Positions 25,905-34,639 of a stretch of 64,000 bases of DNA are shown piece after piece. How positions within the stretch are numbered: position 1 is the stretch's first letter; each line of letters starts with the position of its first letter. Location: positions 1-64,000 of the forward strand of contig NZ_PXZT01000006.1 of NCBI RefSeq assembly GCF_003008695.1. The letters run 5' to 3'. The position numbers and the translations under genes were made by a program. The stretch is from Trichococcus alkaliphilus. Its GTDB lineage: Bacteria > Bacillota > Bacilli > Lactobacillales > Aerococcaceae. The notes under the pieces were generated by a model. That model was not told the origin of the DNA. It saw only the letters and a program-made list of their open reading frames with translations, and made no database searches.

Positions 25905-26635
25905 GGCAGGACACTGATCTCCGATTAGGGTCTGCTTCGCCTGAGCTGGATCGAGGTGGGGATTCGTACCTCCTGCGAGCCCTCGTTCGTCGGAGGACAG
26001 AGTGCGATTACGCGCCCAGCTCCGGCTAGGTTCCGGTAACAGGAGGACAGCAGATTGTTGGAACCGCACCTCCGTTGAAAAAGGCGCTCACCGGAGGAAG
26101 GCACCAGCTCCTGTTAGGGTTTGATTCGCCGGAGCAGGCCCGAGTGCGATTACGCGCCCAGCTCCGGCTAGGTTCCAGTAACAGGAGGACAGTAGATTGT
26201 TGGAACCGCACCTCCGTTGAGAAAGGCGCTCACCGGAGGAAGGCACCAGCTCCTGTTAGGGTTTGTTTCGCCGGAGGTGGGCGAGTGCGAAATTCGTACC
26301 TCCGACGAGCCCTTGTTCGTCGGAGGACAGCATCCGAATCCTCGCTCAGCTCCGGCTGGGTTCCGGTAACAGGAGGAAGATGAATACCGAAGAGCCTTCC
26401 TCCGTTGAGAAGGGCGTTCATCGGAGGAAAGCACCAGTTCCGATGAGGGGTGTCTTCGCCGGAGGTGGGGCGAGCGCAAATCTCTCACCTCCGGGGAGCC
26501 CTCGCTCGACGGAGGACAGCATCCGCCCGCTCGCTCAGCTCCGGCCAGAGTCCGGTAACAGGAGAACAGCATATCGCCGGAACCCCACCTCCTACGAGGG
26601 GGCTTTTCGTCGGAGGTGGGCGGTCGCCCTTGGGG
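25905..26635 (+). repeat. large multi-hairpin GC-rich repeat array, about four units
   Basis: Tandem higher-order units begin near 25914, 26101, 26243 and 26431. The spacings are about 187, 142 and 188 nt; the short unit lacks one hairpin (the CTCCGACGAGCC...TTCGTCGGAGG element). Each full unit carries four imperfect hairpins separated by conserved 15-25 nt spacers, with GCACCAGCTCC/TTCC at the unit start. Nothing coding is supported in this 920-nt gap. Confidence 0.9.
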
Positions 26636-26674
26636 CTTGTGCAAAAGTTTTTTAACATATCGGACACATTTCCC

Positions 26675-26703
26675 TTTACAAATTATACCTACCGGGGTAT
26701 TAT
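26675..26703 (+). promoter_or_regulatory. promoter with overlapping CsoR/CstR-like operator
   Basis: The -35 TTTACA (26675-26680) and -10 TATTAT (26698-26703) are 17 nt apart. The spacer contains the dyad ATACCTACCGGGGTAT (26685-26700), of the ATACC...GGTAT type bound by CsoR/CstR-family repressors. Because the downstream protein handles persulfides, a CstR-type persulfide sensor is the likely ligand of this site. No such regulator gene is in the window. Confidence 0.75.
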
Positions 26704-26755
26704 TATCTGCATACAACCGAAACCTAAAAACTTTGTGAAATGAGGATTAATATAA

Positions 26756-29251
26756 ATGAAACGTAAAATTGTGATCATCGGCGGCGTAGCCGGCGGAGCG
26801 ACTGCAGCGGCACGCTTGAGAAGATTGAATGAAGAGGACGAAATCGTCATCTTCGAAAAGGGTGAATACATCTCTTTCGCGAACTGCGGCTTGCCTTACC
26901 ACATCGGTGGCGTAATCCAGGAGCGCGATAACTTGTTGTTGGAGACAGTCGGTGGCATGGCGAAGAAATTCAACATCGGCATCAAGAACTTCAGCGAAGT
27001 AGTGAAGATCAACCGCGGCAAAAAGACAATCACAGTGAAACACGTAATAACAGGCGCTATGACTGAAGAAAGCTATGACAAGCTGATCATCTCTACAGGC
27101 GCTAAACCGATCAAACCGGCAATCGAAGGCATCGAGGACGCACAAAATGTCTTCACTTTGCGCAACATTCCGGATATGGACAAGATCAAAGCTTACATCA
27201 CTGAGCACCAAGTCAAACGCGCTACAGTCATCGGCGGCGGCTTCATCGGATTGGAAATGATGGAAAACCTATGGGAATTGGGCATTCACGTATCCTTGGT
27301 GGAAATGAGCGACCAGGTCATGGCGCCGATCGACTTCGAAATGGCACAATCCGTGCATGCGCATATCGATATGCATAACGTACAATTGATCCTTTCCGAC
27401 GGTGTCAAAGCCTTCGAAGAGAACGGCATGAAAGTCCGCTTGAACAGCGGCAAAATCTTGGATACAGATATGACAATCCTATCCATCGGCGTGACACCTG
27501 AAAACGATTTGGCTATCGAATCTAACTTGGAAACAGGCTTCAGAGGCGCAATCGTCGTGAACGACCAACTGCAGACATCCGATCCGGATATCTTTGCGGT
27601 AGGGGACGTCATCGAAGTGACTGACTTCGTCAACGGCAGCCCAACAGTTGTGCCATTGGCTTGGCCAGCGAACCGTCAAGGCCGCTTGGTGGCTGACCAC
27701 CTGAACGGCATGGATGTCCGCTACAAAGGCACGATGGGAACATCCGTCGCGAAAGTCTTCGAATTGACAGTGGCGGCAGCCGGAAACAACGAGAAAACCT
27801 TGGAACGTCTCAGCACCGACTATAAAGTTGTCCACATTCATCCTAACTCCCATGCTGGTTATTACCCAGGGGCTTCCCCGTTGGACATCAAATTGTTGTT
27901 TGGCTTGGACGGCAAAATCTTGGGTGTGCAGGCAGTCGGTATGGAAGGCGTCGAAAAACGCGTCGATGTCATCGCGACAGCCATGAAATTGGGCGCGACC
28001 GTCTACGATTTGCCGGATTTGGAATTGGCATACGCACCACCGTATTCATCCGCAAAAGATCCAGCCAACATCGCCGGCTATGTGGCTTCCAACATCTTGG
28101 AAGGTACGATTGATACTTTCCAATGGTATGAAGTCGACGGCCTGATCGCAGGCGGCGCATTCCTGTTGGACGTCCGTGAAGACTTCGAATTGGCGACCGG
28201 CGTATTGGGCAATGCCTATACAATCCCATTGGGCGATGTCCGTGCCCGCATGAGCGAATTGCCGAAAGACCAAACGATTTATGTGTTCTGCCAAGTCGGA
28301 CACCGCGGCTATAACGCAGCCCGCATCCTGATGCAGAACGGCTTCACCGTCAAGAACTTGGACGGCGGCTACAAAACTTACAAACAAGCGAACACAACGT
28401 TGAATTATAAAGAGGAAGCGCCGGAAGAGGCAGTGCATGTGGAACCGACACACGCGAAGCCAGCCCAACCGGCAGCCAACACGATCCAAGTCGATGCCTG
28501 CGGATTGCAGTGCCCGGGTCCGATCCTGAAAGTGAAAGAGAACATCGACAAGATGGTTGACGGTCAGGAACTGATCATCGAAGCATCCGACTTCGGCTTC
28601 CTGGCGGATATCGCTGCCTGGACGAAGAACACCGGCAACACTCTGATCTCCAAAGAAATCGACGGCAAGATCGTCCGCGCCCACGTGGCGAAAGGCAAAG
28701 CGGGCGCAGCGGCACCAACCGGCTTCAACCAAGCAGCATTGGCAGCCCAAGCGGCGCAAGCACCTGTCCTGCAGGAAACGAAAGATGGCGCAACGATGGT
28801 TGTCTTCAGTGGGGACTTGGACAAAGCCTTGGCTTCCTTCATCATCGCCAACGGAGCAGCGGCTTACGGCAAGCCAGTGACAATGTTCTTTACCTTCTGG
28901 GGCTTGAACGTCATCAAGCGTCCGGAAAAAGTCAGCGTAGCGAAACGCGGCATGGAAAAAATGTTCGACATCATGTTGCCGAACCACGCAGGAAAATTGC
29001 CGATCTCCAAAATGAACATGGGCGGCATGGGCTCGAAGATGATCCAAGCCGTCATGAAACAGAAGAATGTCGATCCATTGCCGGTCATGATCGCCCAAGC
29101 GCAAAAAATGGGCGTCAAGATGGTAGCCTGCACAATGTCAATGGACATCATGGGCATCAAAGAAGAAGAAATCATCGCAGGCGTGGACTTCGGCGGTGTA
29201 GCAGCTTACATCGGCGACACGATGGATGCCAACTTGAACCTGTTCATCTAA
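26756..29251 (+). CDS. four-domain CoA-disulfide/persulfide reductase-rhodanese-TusA-DsrE fusion
   Basis: An 831-residue cytosolic sulfur-handling enzyme. Residues about 1-450 form an FAD/NAD(P)H-dependent CoA-disulfide reductase, with GGVAGGATAAARLRR for FAD and active Cys in SFANCGLPYHIGG. A rhodanese domain (about 455-550) has Cys in the loop VFCQVGHRGY. A TusA domain (about 575-650) has the CGLQCPGP motif. A DsrE/DsrE2-like domain (about 680-831) ends the protein. Such fusions reduce CoA-persulfides or polysulfides and relay sulfane sulfur. The start is ATG 26756 with GAGG about ten bases upstream. The upstream operator suggests induction by persulfide or sulfide stress. Confidence 0.94.
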   Translation: MKRKIVIIGGVAGGATAAARLRRLNEEDEIVIFEKGEYISFANCGLPYHIGGVIQERDNLLLETVGGMAKKFNIGIKNFSEVVKINRGKKTITVKHVITGAMTEESYDKLIISTGAKPIKPAIEGIEDAQNVFTLRNIPDMDKIKAYITEHQVKRATVIGGGFIGLEMMENLWELGIHVSLVEMSDQVMAPIDFEMAQSVHAHIDMHNVQLILSDGVKAFEENGMKVRLNSGKILDTDMTILSIGVTPENDLAIESNLETGFRGAIVVNDQLQTSDPDIFAVGDVIEVTDFVNGSPTVVPLAWPANRQGRLVADHLNGMDVRYKGTMGTSVAKVFELTVAAAGNNEKTLERLSTDYKVVHIHPNSHAGYYPGASPLDIKLLFGLDGKILGVQAVGMEGVEKRVDVIATAMKLGATVYDLPDLELAYAPPYSSAKDPANIAGYVASNILEGTIDTFQWYEVDGLIAGGAFLLDVREDFELATGVLGNAYTIPLGDVRARMSELPKDQTIYVFCQVGHRGYNAARILMQNGFTVKNLDGGYKTYKQANTTLNYKEEAPEEAVHVEPTHAKPAQPAANTIQVDACGLQCPGPILKVKENIDKMVDGQELIIEASDFGFLADIAAWTKNTGNTLISKEIDGKIVRAHVAKGKAGAAAPTGFNQAALAAQAAQAPVLQETKDGATMVVFSGDLDKALASFIIANGAAAYGKPVTMFFTFWGLNVIKRPEKVSVAKRGMEKMFDIMLPNHAGKLPISKMNMGGMGSKMIQAVMKQKNVDPLPVMIAQAQKMGVKMVACTMSMDIMGIKEEEIIAGVDFGGVAAYIGDTMDANLNLFI

Positions 29252-29266
29252 TACAACAACACAAAT

Positions 29267-29297
29267 ACGGCTCCCGCTACGGCGGGAGCTTTTTCTG
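29267..29297 (+). terminator. terminator of the sulfur-enzyme gene
   Basis: GCTCCCGC/GCGGGAGC stem followed by TTTTTCTG. It lies 17 nt after the stop. Confidence 0.92.
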
Positions 29298-29320
29298 TTG
29301 ACATTCAGTTGTTTTGGAAG

Positions 29321-29470
29321 GTTGGTTCAGCCGACGAAACGCGAGGTCGTCGGCTGAATGACTTGCGAAGAATACCGAACAGTCAACACAAGCTAAATCC
29401 GTCGACTGAACGAAGAACGAAGGATATCGAACAGTCAACGTAAGGCGGTTATGTCGGGCGAATGCCCAGG
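29321..29470. repeat. hairpin plus short direct repeats
   Basis: A perfect 12-bp hairpin (TTCAGCCGACGA/TCGTCGGCTGAA, about 29326-29358) is followed by two copies of CGAACAGTCAAC (near 29376 and 29430). It is a different repeat type from the CTCCGACGAG modules. The rest of this 380-nt gap shows no gene. Confidence 0.55.
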
Positions 29471-29561
29471 ACGGTACCACGAACAGCCGAGACTCCCATC
29501 CGAAAAATAGAATCCAAAACTGCGGCCATCGGGCCTTCGAGTAACCATCCCCCTAAGACAA

Positions 29562-29619
29562 CAAAAAAAGAAGCTGAAGCAGGCTTGGATGATGATCCAG
29601 CACCTGTTTCAGCTTCTTA
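29562..29619 (-). terminator. terminator of the YhcH-family gene
   Basis: Long stem AAGAAGCTGAA...TTCAGCTTCTT with inner pairing TGGAT/ATCCA; on the minus strand it is followed by TTTTTTTGTTG. Confidence 0.9.
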
Positions 29620-29630
29620 TTTTGAATCGG

Positions 29631-30077
29631 CTATAAGGCTACTTTGATGACAACTTTCTTGATATGTTTCGGTTCAGCGATGGCGATTCCCGGCATATGC
29701 GCGTCTTGCGGTGTGAAAATCGCGAAAAAGCCCGTTTTTACCTGGAATTGATCTCCATCAGCGTCCAAGAAGTAGACATCATCCGCGGGTCTTTCTTCCG
29801 TTTTCGACGTTCCTGCGATATTCGTGTAGCCCATCTTTTCTCCGCCCATAACGACATACTGGATATCGGTGTACTTGTAGTGGGCTTCCCAACGGCATTG
29901 ATCTAACGGTTTTGTCTCATATTCTTGGACCAAAGCATAAATATTATCCCCATCGATGTCATATCTTCCGACAGGGAGGGCCGCAACATCGGTTTCCTTC
30001 AGGAAGGTAAGTCCCTTGTAGATTTTTTCGTTGAAATCCTGGTACAGGTCCATATTTGCAAGTGTATCCATAATCAT
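29631..30077 (-). CDS. YhcH/YjgK/YiaL-family protein
   Basis: A 148-residue cupin-fold protein of the family that includes EbgC and YiaL. Family marks are HYKYTDIQYVVMG and the C-terminal FAIFTPQDAHMPG...KKVVIKV. Members often accompany sugar or sialic-acid catabolism and are thought to act on sugar anomers or derivatives, but activity is poorly defined. The start is placed at the second in-frame ATG (30077) because GGAGG is only one base from the first ATG (30086). The divergent neighbour is a Gfo/Idh sugar-type oxidoreductase, consistent with carbohydrate metabolism. Confidence 0.85.
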   Translation of the reverse strand: MIMDTLANMDLYQDFNEKIYKGLTFLKETDVAALPVGRYDIDGDNIYALVQEYETKPLDQCRWEAHYKYTDIQYVVMGGEKMGYTNIAGTSKTEERPADDVYFLDADGDQFQVKTGFFAIFTPQDAHMPGIAIAEPKHIKKVVIKVAL

Positions 30078-30162
30078 AATAAGCATTCCTCCATATTAGT
30101 CAGATCAAACGAATCCTTAAATTATAGTTGACTTTTCCTGCTTTGGATAGGGCTTACAGCGT

Positions 30163-30253
30163 CTCAAAAGTGAACGTTTTGTGCCGTTTGATCATTTTAA
30201 CTTTTGAGCAACTGAGCGCGTTAAAAGTGTTGGCAGTGCCTAAATGATATAAT
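30163..30253 (+). promoter_or_regulatory. promoter with upstream inverted repeat
   Basis: CTCAAAAGT (30163-30171) and ACTTTTGAG (30200-30208) form a 9-bp inverted repeat with a 28-nt spacer. Downstream an extended -10, TGATATAAT, ends at 30253. This serves the Gfo/Idh gene. Binding of a regulator to the dyad is inference. Confidence 0.5.
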
Positions 30254-30290
30254 CGAATCAAGAATTCGCTAAGAAAAGGGAGAGTCATTT

Positions 30291-31280
30291 ATGAAAGAGA
30301 CAGTATGGGGAATGATCGGCTGCGGCGACGTAACCGAGAAGAAAAGTGGGCCAGGGCTCTATAAAGCGAATGGTTCCCGATTGAAAGGGGTATACAACCG
30401 CACGGAAGCCAAAGCGCATGATTGGGTGAAACGCCATGGGCACGGTCGAGTTTATGCTACGGTCGAGGAGCTATTGGCAGACGAAGAAATCACTGCCGTC
30501 TACATCGCCACACCGCCGGCCACCCATTTCGACTACGCCATGCAAGTTATCGCGGCGAAGAAGGTGCCGTTGATCGAGAAACCGATGGCGCGCACATTCG
30601 AGGAGTGCCAGGCGATATTGGATGCAGCCGAGGAAAAAGACTTGCCGGTATTCGTCAGCTTCTATAGGCGGGCGCTCGGAAAATTCCAGAAAATAAAGGA
30701 ACTGCTGGATGAAGGAGCCATCGGGCAACCGCAATTGGTGGAAATACGCCAATACCAACGACCAGCACCCGAAGACTTGGACAAGGACAACCTGCCTTGG
30801 CGTCTGCTGCCGGCTGCAGGAGGCGGGAAGGACTTGGATATCCAAGTACACGTGCTCGATTACTTGGCCTATTACTTCGGTGACATCACCGCGATGACCG
30901 GCATCGTCGAGAACCGGGCCGGTCTCTATGAAGTGGAGGACACCGTCTCCGCATCCTTCCGCTTCGCGAACGGTGTCGTCGGATCGGCCGCCTGGTGCTA
31001 TGTCGCGGATTTCGACTTGGATGAGGTGACGATCATCGGTTCGGAAGGGAGCTTGGTCTTTGAGGGAACGAGCTTCGAATGGATCCACCTGATCAAGCAC
31101 GGAGAAACAACGACCTACACCGTCGAAACACCGGAGCATGTAGCCATACCGTTCATCCAGACCGTCGTCGACGAATTGAACGGAAAAACGAAAAGTCCCG
31201 CCGATGCCGCCAGCGCAGCCAACGGCATCCGCATGTTCGATGTGCTGTTAAAGGAGTACCGCGAAAGATACGAGCGCTGA
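30291..31280 (+). CDS. Gfo/Idh/MocA-family oxidoreductase
   Basis: A 329-residue NAD(P)-dependent dehydrogenase of sugars or inositol-like substrates. The N-terminal Rossmann domain begins WGMIGCGDVTEKKSGPGLYK and carries the family motif LIEKPMAR (Glu-Lys-Pro, near residue 97). The C-terminal alpha/beta domain includes GGGKDLDIQVHVLDYLAYYF, with the catalytic Asp/His region. AGGGAGAG lies nine bases before the ATG. The divergent YhcH-family gene suggests a shared carbohydrate context. The exact substrate is not deducible. Confidence 0.9.
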   Translation: MKETVWGMIGCGDVTEKKSGPGLYKANGSRLKGVYNRTEAKAHDWVKRHGHGRVYATVEELLADEEITAVYIATPPATHFDYAMQVIAAKKVPLIEKPMARTFEECQAILDAAEEKDLPVFVSFYRRALGKFQKIKELLDEGAIGQPQLVEIRQYQRPAPEDLDKDNLPWRLLPAAGGGKDLDIQVHVLDYLAYYFGDITAMTGIVENRAGLYEVEDTVSASFRFANGVVGSAAWCYVADFDLDEVTIIGSEGSLVFEGTSFEWIHLIKHGETTTYTVETPEHVAIPFIQTVVDELNGKTKSPADAASAANGIRMFDVLLKEYRERYER

Positions 31281-31328
31281 TTCCAAGAAACCAAAACCAT
31301 CAAATAGAAATCCTAAAGGAGGCCCGCT

Positions 31329-32585
31329 ATGAGCATCGGTTATGCCTGTCTGAACATCGGCACACCCAACACAAACATCCGCAGCGTCATGCAACGGAAC
31401 GCGACCCCGGAGAAACTGACGGAGGTGACCGCGCACAATCTGGAGGCGCTATCGAAGATGGTCGACTACAACATCGCCAACGACATCCGCCTCTACCGCA
31501 TCAGTTCGGACCTGATCCCATTCGGTTCGAGTCCAGTCAACACACTCGACTGGCCGGAAATCCACAAGGAAGCCTTCGAACGCATAGGTGCCAAAATCCG
31601 CAAAAGCAACATGCGCGTCTCCCTGCACCCGGGCCAATACACCGTCCTGAACTCTCCGACGGAAGACGTGGTGGAGCGAGCTATCGAGGACCTGATCTAC
31701 CACGACAAAATCCTGACCGCGCTCGGAACCGATACGATCAACAAAATCATCCTGCATGTCGGCGGTATCTACGGGGACAAAGAAGCTGCACTAAATCGCT
31801 TCGCCGAGAACTTCCAACGCCTGCTGGAAAGCGTCCAAAAACGCCTTATCATTGAAAATGACGACCGGCTCTACAACATCGAAGAGGTGCTCGGACTGGC
31901 GAACAGACTCCAGATCCCGGCCGTCTACGATAACATGCACCATGCCATCAACCCGCCACCTTCAGGGGGGAATGACCAATATTGGATCGCCGAAGCCAAC
32001 AAGACCTGGAAGGAAGCGGATGGTAATCAAAAGATTCATTACTCCCAAGAGACAACAGGAAAACTTCCAGGAGCCCACACCGACACCACCAATCTGGAAA
32101 CATTCCTGCAGTTCTACGGACAACTGGACGACCCAACAATCGATATAATGCTGGAAGTGAAGGATAAAAATCTATCCGCCATCAAATGCCAAAACGCAAT
32201 AACCGAAAACAAACGGATGACACTTCTGGAAAAGGAGTGGGGCCGCTACAAATACACTATCCTCGAAAAATCGGCAGCCGATTACCAAGCCATCCGTACG
32301 CTGCTGAAGGACAAATCTGCCTATCCGGTCCAAGAGTTTTACCGCATTGTCGAAGATGCTCTCGCCAAAGAAACAAAACCTGGCGCCGCCGAGAATGCCG
32401 CCCAACATGTCTGGGGATATTTCAAGAATAAAGCTACTCCGCAGGAGCGCAAGGATTTCGAGAAAAATATGGAGAATTACCGCAACGGTACAGGTAGCTT
32501 GGCTACGGTAAAACGTCAGCTATACAAGTTGGCGACGAAGTATGAAGAAAAATATTTGATTCAATCGTTGTATTTTTATATTTAG
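31329..32585 (+). CDS. uvsE: UV damage endonuclease UvsE with C-terminal extension
   Basis: A 418-residue DNA repair endonuclease that nicks 5' to UV photoproducts. The TIM-barrel UvdE/UvsE domain (about 1-295) shows IGYACLNIG at the N-terminus, RVSLHPGQYTVLNSP, IILHVGGIYGDK, LIIENDD and VYDNMHHAINPP, which contribute metal-binding His/Glu/Asp residues. The protein is about 100 residues longer than typical UvsE. The extension (about 300-418), ending GSLATVKRQLYKLATKYEEK, resembles the DUF1722/YbgA type. AAAGGAGG lies seven bases before the ATG. It is 48 nt after the oxidoreductase gene and may be co-transcribed. Confidence 0.92.
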   Translation: MSIGYACLNIGTPNTNIRSVMQRNATPEKLTEVTAHNLEALSKMVDYNIANDIRLYRISSDLIPFGSSPVNTLDWPEIHKEAFERIGAKIRKSNMRVSLHPGQYTVLNSPTEDVVERAIEDLIYHDKILTALGTDTINKIILHVGGIYGDKEAALNRFAENFQRLLESVQKRLIIENDDRLYNIEEVLGLANRLQIPAVYDNMHHAINPPPSGGNDQYWIAEANKTWKEADGNQKIHYSQETTGKLPGAHTDTTNLETFLQFYGQLDDPTIDIMLEVKDKNLSAIKCQNAITENKRMTLLEKEWGRYKYTILEKSAADYQAIRTLLKDKSAYPVQEFYRIVEDALAKETKPGAAENAAQHVWGYFKNKATPQERKDFEKNMENYRNGTGSLATVKRQLYKLATKYEEKYLIQSLYFYI

Positions 32586-32594
32586 AAAAACCGA

Positions 32595-32637
32595 AAGAGG
32601 CCTGGGAAGGTGAATTTTTGCCAGGCCTCTTTGTTCA
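32595..32637 (+). terminator. uvsE terminator
   Basis: AGAGGCCTGG/CCAGGCCTCT stem followed by TTGTT. It lies 10 nt after the stop. Confidence 0.85.
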
Positions 32638-32689
32638 GTTTTGATTTTCAGAGAAGATAGGTTGTGCCAATTAGAGACTGCTTGAAAGT

Positions 32690-32811
32690 ATGATGATATG
32701 AATAAAAATATAAAACCTGCCAGAAACGGGCTATATTAGAGTGTGGTTTGTATATATAATACAATTAACTTACTTTTCAGAATTATTCATTTCAGTCACA
32801 GTTTGGCTTAG
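32690..32811 (+). repeat. left copy of an imperfect direct repeat flanking the wzy segment
   Basis: The stretch from GGGCTATATTAGAGTGTGG to TTACTTTTCAGAATTATTC recurs at 35624-35700 in the same orientation (GGGCTATAATAGAATGTGG to TTACTTTTCAGAATTGTTC), with roughly four of five bases shared over about 75 nt by eye. The two copies bracket the minus-strand wzy, the transposase remnant and the broken secreted gene. Confidence 0.7.
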
Positions 32812-34161
32812 CTATGACAAGTTGTTTTTCTTTTTTAACTTTAAAAATAAAGCTGTGAAAATCATAACGGGTATCAGATTGGAAAAGCTTGACAATAAAT
32901 CTCCTCTTAACAAAAAGAATTGATAGAACGAATAAAAAGGAACAAACAATTGGTAGAAATTCATTTTACCTTTTGTAGCTATGTACTCATTTTGCATTAC
33001 AGCAGTAATATATCCATAGAGAAAGAACATGATTATTATCCCAACTATGCTGAAGTTAACATAAAATTCAGACCAAAGAGGAGCGGATATATTTTTATTT
33101 ACATAATTTAAATCCAAACCTATATTAAAACCTGTTCCTAGAGGTTTGTTTAGCCAAATAGATCTAGGTACAAAAAATAAAATCGCCCCCAGCAACTGTC
33201 CACCAAAGCTATAACCGTTTATTTTAACATAACTCAACGTATTCATTATTTGCTGAAATGCATCAAAATCGCCAACCTTCAAGTTGTTTAAAATCGCATC
33301 TAGACTTAATAGAAATTCACCATCACTCCTTGAAACATCAGCGTATGGGAATAGAACTAAAAAGCCAAACATTGTTGACAAAATGATAGTACTAGTTGTT
33401 GATTTTTTCCATTTTAGAAAAATTAAACAACAACTAATAAATATGGCCCCAAACCAATATCTGGATGTGTAATACGGATTGCTAGCTATAATATTTAAAA
33501 TAAATAGTATCCCCAAAGTGATTTTTCCTAGTCCAGTCATTCTTTCGTTGTTGTCTCTCTTGTCCCTATATTGAATCAGATTTAACACAAGAGCAATATA
33601 AATCGGGGCGCGCAACAGACTGTTCATTATTAACGATACTGTTGAGTCCATTGCTGATCTGTCGCCTCCTAAGTTAGTTATTCCACCAAACTTCTGAGCC
33701 GCTAGTAGCATAAAGAATAAAGCTAACGCATTAATAACATGAAGGTTTAACTTGGCATTACTTGGTTCCGACACTATTACTCTTTGGTCCCCTTTTTTTA
33801 TCCCTAATTCATAGAACGCAATCCCGATTGTAATGACTAAAATTGTTAAAACTACCTCGGTTTCCGTGTATAAAAACCCTCCTCCCAAAGGAAATCGTCC
33901 ACTGGCAATTTGTACAATCGGAGCAATAACTAAAAAAAGATAAACAAAACTGTGATAAGTTAACTCTAATAACCTTATTTTTGTAGATATCATTATTCTC
34001 ATTAATTTATAAACCTCATACAACGCTAAAAACGTTAAGAGCACTAATGAGATACTAATTTTTCTATAAAATAAAGTTATAAATATTGGCATGAAAATCC
34101 CGAAAGACACGAAAAACAGAGATGATACCATACTGATTTTAAATTTCGAAAAATTATTCAT
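32812..34161 (-). CDS. Wzy-like O-antigen/oligosaccharide repeat-unit polymerase
   Basis: A 449-residue integral membrane protein with about twelve hydrophobic segments and a larger extracytoplasmic loop (about 275-345) that includes SYGQLL-like glycine-rich sequence and FFVPRSIWLNKPLGTG. This layout and the motif set fit oligosaccharide repeat-unit polymerases (Wzy), which join undecaprenyl-linked repeat units outside the membrane. GAGGAGG lies six bases before the ATG. It is on the strand opposite to the polysaccharide operon and is strongly AT-rich. Its position at the edge of that locus supports the assignment. Sequence alone does not give linkage specificity. Confidence 0.8.
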   Translation of the reverse strand: MNNFSKFKISMVSSLFFVSFGIFMPIFITLFYRKISISLVLLTFLALYEVYKLMRIMISTKIRLLELTYHSFVYLFLVIAPIVQIASGRFPLGGGFLYTETEVVLTILVITIGIAFYELGIKKGDQRVIVSEPSNAKLNLHVINALALFFMLLAAQKFGGITNLGGDRSAMDSTVSLIMNSLLRAPIYIALVLNLIQYRDKRDNNERMTGLGKITLGILFILNIIASNPYYTSRYWFGAIFISCCLIFLKWKKSTTSTIILSTMFGFLVLFPYADVSRSDGEFLLSLDAILNNLKVGDFDAFQQIMNTLSYVKINGYSFGGQLLGAILFFVPRSIWLNKPLGTGFNIGLDLNYVNKNISAPLWSEFYVNFSIVGIIIMFFLYGYITAVMQNEYIATKGKMNFYQLFVPFYSFYQFFLLRGDLLSSFSNLIPVMIFTALFLKLKKKNNLS

Positions 34162-34269
34162 TTAAACCTCCTCTTTATATGCAATTAATAATTAGTATAG
34201 TTTATTCATTTCTATTTTTCTATGTTTTATTATTATCATTTGTAAAATACAATGATATTGCCAACACCA

Positions 34270-34473
34270 TTACCAGTAGCACCCATTCCAATCCAACGTA
34301 ATCAAGCCATTTGTCATAGATGTGGTGGTTGCTTTTTTTAGATTTGACAGACCATCTTGCGATATTTCTATCACTTTTCCATTATTTGAATATTTTTTAG
34401 ATGTAGTTGTCTCTTTATAATCGACATTTGCGAGACCTTTACGATAATATCCATCCGAAAATACATATTTCAC
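34270..34473 (-). pseudogene. fragment, possible C-terminus of a disrupted secreted protein
   Basis: A short minus-strand frame with a plausible C-terminal sequence (GKVIEISQDGLSNLKKATT) but no ribosome binding site at its first ATG and no family I recognise. It lies just beyond the decayed transposase from the secreted beta-helix N-terminus at 35.3-35.6 kb, so it may be the severed 3' part of that gene or of another one. That link is inference. Confidence 0.3.
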
Positions 34474-34639
34474 CCATCTATATTGATTTTTATTAATAGC
34501 ATGTCCATTTCGCTCGTCTCATCATATGCTATGGTTTGGTTAACAATAAAGGTTAGATCACCATTTAAAAGAAATCAATCCATTATTGCTTAAAAATCAT
34601 GTGACTGATGCGTTTAATTTTGCGCGGTTAGTCTAATTT

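Noticed and set aside
25122-26069. 315-codon frame antisense to the NERD gene
   Set aside because: It extends through the NERD gene complement into the hairpin array, with no start signal.
25905-26635. CRISPR array
   Set aside because: The repeats are imperfect hairpins with linkers that are themselves conserved. There are no unique spacers of constant length and no cas genes.
28046-29104. 352-codon frame antisense to the sulfur enzyme
   Set aside because: It is a complement shadow of a conserved four-domain protein.
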